A stretch of 17,566 nucleotides of DNA, from the NCBI GenBank assembly GCA_903925195.1, contig CAIYEO010000025.1, positions 1 to 17,566 on the forward strand, written 5' to 3'. Below, piece by piece: positions 15,150 to 17,566 of this stretch. This DNA is from an uncultured Candidatus Saccharibacteria bacterium. GTDB lineage: Bacteria; Patescibacteria; Saccharimonadia; Saccharimonadales; UBA4665. The notes under the pieces were generated by a model. The model was not told the DNA's origin. It made no database searches and was given only the letters and a program-made list of their open reading frames with translations. A program made the position numbers and the translations under genes. The first letter of the stretch is position 1, and the number at the start of each line of letters is the position of its first letter.

Positions 15150-15788
15150 TCATCCTGCTCTAGGTGGTTTTGGTTCATGTTTATAGAACCAATCTTCGTT
15201 ATATTTACTTAGGTCTTTTTTGAGGTCTATATATTTTTCATCTAGAATATCAATAATTTTTTTTACGAGTCTTTCAGGGTTATCGTCATATACAACTAAA
15301 TGCTTGGAAGGTGGTTCAAGTATTTCCATTAGAGTTGGTATTAAATCAGCTGTTCCTCCACTACCAATCAAAATACCACATGGTTTACCTGCCTCAAGCG
15401 CAGAAGTAAATTCATGAAGACTTCCAAATCTACCACCAACCGTAATTAAGGCATCAGATGACTGGACTAAGTACAAATCTCGACCAACATAGTGTAAGCC
15501 TGTAAAGTTTATAAAGTTGAAGCATGAATAAGGCAATCTATATTTCTTCAAATGCTCAGTAAGACTTGCGGCTGGAGAAAAACCTATACTAACTCCTCCA
15601 GCTTTACGAGCAGCATCAGCTGCGTAGTAAGGTAATCCTACAGTAGCACCAGTAGTCAGTGTTTGTCCTGCTTTAGCAATTGCAACACCTAATGCTATTG
15701 CGTCTTTGTATGAACTTTTAACAGTTTCTCCGCCGGCTGCTCCCGAGATACAGATTGAGTATTTAAGACTGGCTGATTCTTTTTCCAT
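15150..15788 (-). CDS. LOG-family-like Rossmann protein (possible nucleotide phosphoribohydrolase)
   Basis: A 212-aa protein of the DprA/LOG Rossmann superfamily, closest in layout to LOG-type or TIGR00725-type proteins, which cleave nucleoside 5'-monophosphates in the studied cases. It opens with a strand-loop KYSICISGAAGG (residues 9-20), then GQTLTTGATVGLPYYAADAARKAGG (41-65). The signature region GRDLYLVQSSDALITVGGRFGSLHEF (102-127) corresponds to the PGGxGTxxE motif with Pro replaced by Val and Thr by Ser. Arg103 and Glu126 could be the catalytic pair. Because the motif is divergent, substrate and activity are uncertain. The ATG is two bases after the stop of the 419-aa gene, so the two are co-translated. 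It ends with TGA, 24 bases before the uvrB ATG. Confidence 0.75.
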   Translation of the reverse strand: MEKESASLKYSICISGAAGGETVKSSYKDAIALGVAIAKAGQTLTTGATVGLPYYAADAARKAGGVSIGFSPAASLTEHLKKYRLPYSCFNFINFTGLHYVGRDLYLVQSSDALITVGGRFGSLHEFTSALEAGKPCGILIGSGGTADLIPTLMEILEPPSKHLVVYDDNPERLVKKIIDILDEKYIDLKKDLSKYNEDWFYKHEPKPPRAG

Positions 15789-15790
15789 AA

Positions 15791-17050
15791 TTAAAGTGCC
15801 GGCATTAGGTTAAAATCAAATTCATTAGGCTCATCATTAATAATAAGCTTTTGATCTACTTGATCGAGTATAGATTGCTCTAGATTGCTCTGGCTGATAT
15901 ATCGAAGCATCAGTTCAATCCAAAGGCTATCTCTAAAATGACTATTACATCTATCTTTATAGGCTAGGTTATTAATTGAGTTTATTGCCACGTCCTTAAG
16001 ATTAAATGACGTTATATCTAACTTATCTTTATAAGCTAGATATTCTGTACCCATCCAAAAATCTAAAGACGGATGAACCCTAGACAAAGTTTCTTCTATA
16101 TTAATAAGGCCAATATCTTCCTTTTGAACATGAGGCTCAAATAGTTCTATAGGAAATTTATCTTGGAATCGATTATAAAATTTTTGGATTAAATGCCATG
16201 GTACATCCTGACCAGCAATTAAAGCCAGTGACTCTGTTTTGCCTCTAGAAGCGTTAGCAATAATTTCGCCAAAGTTATCCTTAACCTGTTGCAACTTACA
16301 AAATACACTATGGATTCTGAGTTCATTAATGGCATCAAGAGCAAAAATAATACTTGTCATGACTAGACCGTCAACGTTTTCGGGTAATGGTAGGATTATT
16401 ACACCTCCGAGCTCCCGACTGGAAATGACTGTAGTATTACTAGATTGACTAATCTCTCTAGCTAATGCTTGCCAGCGAATTGTTGCTTTTGGCTCTAGCA
16501 CCTTTATAGGAGTCTCTTCAAAATCTCCTGGATTTAGGTTTTTATATAAATCATAGTATTGATTTTTCCATTGCTCAGACTCTACGGCCATTGCTGTAGC
16601 TAAGATAATAGTAACTGGTTCTTTTTTTAAAATTGAATCAATTGATGTATAGCCTAATTTCTTAAGTAAAGTTTTTGGTGGACTTAATCGAAGTTGTCTT
16701 TTGACTACACTATTTTTCAAACAAAAAGTAGTTTTAGCGCCAATAATTTCTTTCAAATTTTTATATATCAGAGAGTTTAGTGATTGCTTAGAATCTAATT
16801 CTAGGAGTGAGTTTTCGACTAATTTATTATCTCTTAAAAACCTTTGCCTTAGTGATTCAAAAAGTTCTTCTGAGGTTGTATCCGCTGGATCCAAACCCAT
16901 CTGACGAATTTTTATTTTTGATGCTTGCTGTATCTCAGTACTAATTTTTATATCTATCGCCGGTTCTCCGGCTGCTTTTTCTAATAAGCTTAGATTAAAT
17001 AAAAAGCTTGGATTATATATTCCTAAAAATTCTGAAAGTATCCTTGACAT
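15791..17050 (-). CDS. Conserved-looking protein of unknown function (419 aa)
   Basis: I do not recognise this family. The protein is soluble, with no signal peptide or membrane segment, and rich in predicted helices. A compact block at about residues 46-72 reads KIRQMGLDPADTTSEELFES and continues into an Arg-rich helix, suggesting a small N-terminal helical domain. The middle (about 105-150) is basic and contains LKNSVVKRQLRLSPPKTLLKKLGY, then a probable strand (VTIILATAMAVE). A hydrophobic strand VIILPLPE and a helix GLVMTSIIFALDAINELRI lie near 222-250. Many Trp/Tyr-flanked helices follow, and the acidic tail ends EPNEFDFNLMPAL. The stop is two bases before the LOG-like ATG, so these two genes form a unit, perhaps with the kinase gene 48 bases upstream. 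A 10-base tandem repeat lies near the 3' end. Confidence 0.75.
   Translation of the reverse strand: MSRILSEFLGIYNPSFLFNLSLLEKAAGEPAIDIKISTEIQQASKIKIRQMGLDPADTTSEELFESLRQRFLRDNKLVENSLLELDSKQSLNSLIYKNLKEIIGAKTTFCLKNSVVKRQLRLSPPKTLLKKLGYTSIDSILKKEPVTIILATAMAVESEQWKNQYYDLYKNLNPGDFEETPIKVLEPKATIRWQALAREISQSSNTTVISSRELGGVIILPLPENVDGLVMTSIIFALDAINELRIHSVFCKLQQVKDNFGEIIANASRGKTESLALIAGQDVPWHLIQKFYNRFQDKFPIELFEPHVQKEDIGLINIEETLSRVHPSLDFWMGTEYLAYKDKLDITSFNLKDVAINSINNLAYKDRCNSHFRDSLWIELMLRYISQSNLEQSILDQVDQKLIINDEPNEFDFNLMPAL
15871..15890. repeat. Two-copy 10-base tandem repeat within the 419-aa gene
   Basis: TAGATTGCTC occurs twice in direct succession on the plus strand. On the coding strand it contributes to the sequence SNLEQSILDQ. 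The unit is not a multiple of three, so gain or loss of one copy would shift the frame about 30 codons from the C terminus. Confidence 0.9.
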
Positions 17051-17098
17051 AACTACTACCAGATTAACATAAGCAAGATATTAGTTGAAGATTTTTTA

Positions 17099-17566
17099 TT
17101 AAAATTTAGAAGCTTTATACCATTCAGGTGCTTTTTTAAGAAACTCTTCTAAATGATGTTCGCTCAATAAACCCTCTTGTGCTCCAATTTTTTGAACTAC
17201 ATTCATAGAATTTATAGGTGCCCACTGCAAAGCTCCCTCAAGGTTATTACCTTTAATAATAGCTGCTATGAATGTTGAGGTAAAGGCATCACCGGCTCCA
17301 GTTCTTTCATATGGAGGAGCAATGTCTGGGTATATTGGCATCTTCAGCCTTGTATTACCGTCAGAAGCATAGGCTCCATCATGGCCGTCAGTGATAACTA
17401 CTATCTTAGGACCAATGTCATGTAATTTGTCTAATAAATCGTGTAGGTTGTGATAATCGCCTCCGGACACTTGGACAGCTTCTTCTCTATTCAATATTAA
17501 AACTTCAGTTCTGGCATAAATCTTTTTCAATCTATCCTTACCAGCTTCTATCTGAAATGTTCCAGG
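17099..17566 (-). CDS. PfkB/ribokinase-family sugar kinase (C-terminal part, cut by window edge)
   Basis: ATP-dependent kinase of a sugar or nucleoside. Only the C-terminal 155 codons are in the window. The frame is open through the right edge, where it begins PGTFQIEAGKDRLKK, matching the N-P-G-T strand of PfkB kinases, so an internal TTG at 17530 is not the start. The PfkB signature 2 is complete: ERTGAGDAFTSTFIAAII, with the catalytic Asp in GAGD and the anion hole formed by GAG. Upstream of it are LILNREEAVQVSG (the family's N.EE block) and VVITDGHDGAYA. The substrate cannot be assigned without the N-terminal lid. It is the first minus-strand gene seen here, 48 bases before the 419-aa gene, with no obvious terminator between them. 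Confidence 0.9.
   Translation of the reverse strand, partial: PGTFQIEAGKDRLKKIYARTEVLILNREEAVQVSGGDYHNLHDLLDKLHDIGPKIVVITDGHDGAYASDGNTRLKMPIYPDIAPPYERTGAGDAFTSTFIAAIIKGNNLEGALQWAPINSMNVVQKIGAQEGLLSEHHLEEFLKKAPEWYKASKF

Noticed and set aside
17528..17530. TTG at 17530 as the start of the sugar kinase
   Set aside because: The frame continues to the window edge with PfkB-typical residues (PGTFQ), so the gene is simply cut off.
1..17566. Genome-wide UGA reassignment (code 4 or code 25)
   Set aside because: gatC, gatA, gatB and the LOG-like gene all end naturally at UGA at family-typical lengths, two in ATGA overlaps, and long genes such as dnaE have no in-frame UGA.

Overview
The window is an AT-rich, very tightly packed bacterial chromosome segment with sixteen protein genes and no stretch above 300 bases without a gene. 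The largest gap is under 140 bases. I see no RNA gene, IS element, prophage or CRISPR array. Compact housekeeping genes, a type IV pilus ATPase, a GatCAB operon containing an extra small membrane protein, a lone malic enzyme and an almost cysteine-free pilus ATPase suggest a reduced-genome Candidate Phyla Radiation bacterium, most likely a Candidatus Saccharibacteria (TM7) relative. That placement is inference from gene content and style, not a database match. UGA serves as an ordinary stop for gatC, gatA, gatB and a LOG-like gene, so the UGA=Gly code of Gracilibacteria/Absconditabacteria does not apply.

Layout: a malic enzyme gene (+, 44-1177) converges with and overlaps a PilB/GspE-type ATPase gene (-, 1174-2775). 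That gene diverges from a SpoU-family RNA methyltransferase gene (+, about 2835-3332), which is followed by a membrane-anchored CAP-domain protein (+, 3362-4321). From 4324 to the right edge all genes lie on the minus strand. In transcription order they are a PfkB-type sugar kinase (cut by the edge), an unrecognised 419-aa protein, a LOG-like Rossmann protein, uvrB, gatC, gatA, a small membrane protein, gatB, galU, a DUF948-like membrane protein, a YtxH-like protein and dnaE.

Functional themes are tRNA-dependent amidation (GatCAB), DNA repair and replication (UvrB, DnaE with an apparently complete PHP site), sugar-nucleotide supply (GalU), carbon metabolism (malic enzyme, sugar kinase), surface functions (pilus ATPase, CAP protein) and small envelope proteins (DUF948/YtxH).

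The main unusual signals concern gene expression. (1) The YtxH-like gene has the best Shine-Dalgarno in the window, but codon 9 is an in-frame UGA inside its membrane segment. (2) Most genes that appear to head a transcription unit have a -10 hexamer, often extended TGn, only 5-10 bases before the start codon, which predicts leaderless mRNAs. Genes inside operons or with longer leaders (ytxH, gatB, dnaE) carry purine-rich ribosome binding sites. (3) The galU promoter coincides exactly with the tandem UGA-UAG stops of gatB. (4) The methyltransferase's first SAM-binding motif lies upstream of every AUG/GUG/UUG in its frame, so it needs a rare start codon. (5) A TM-anchored protein with a faintly HEPN-like helical domain is wedged, overlapping on both sides, between gatA and gatB.
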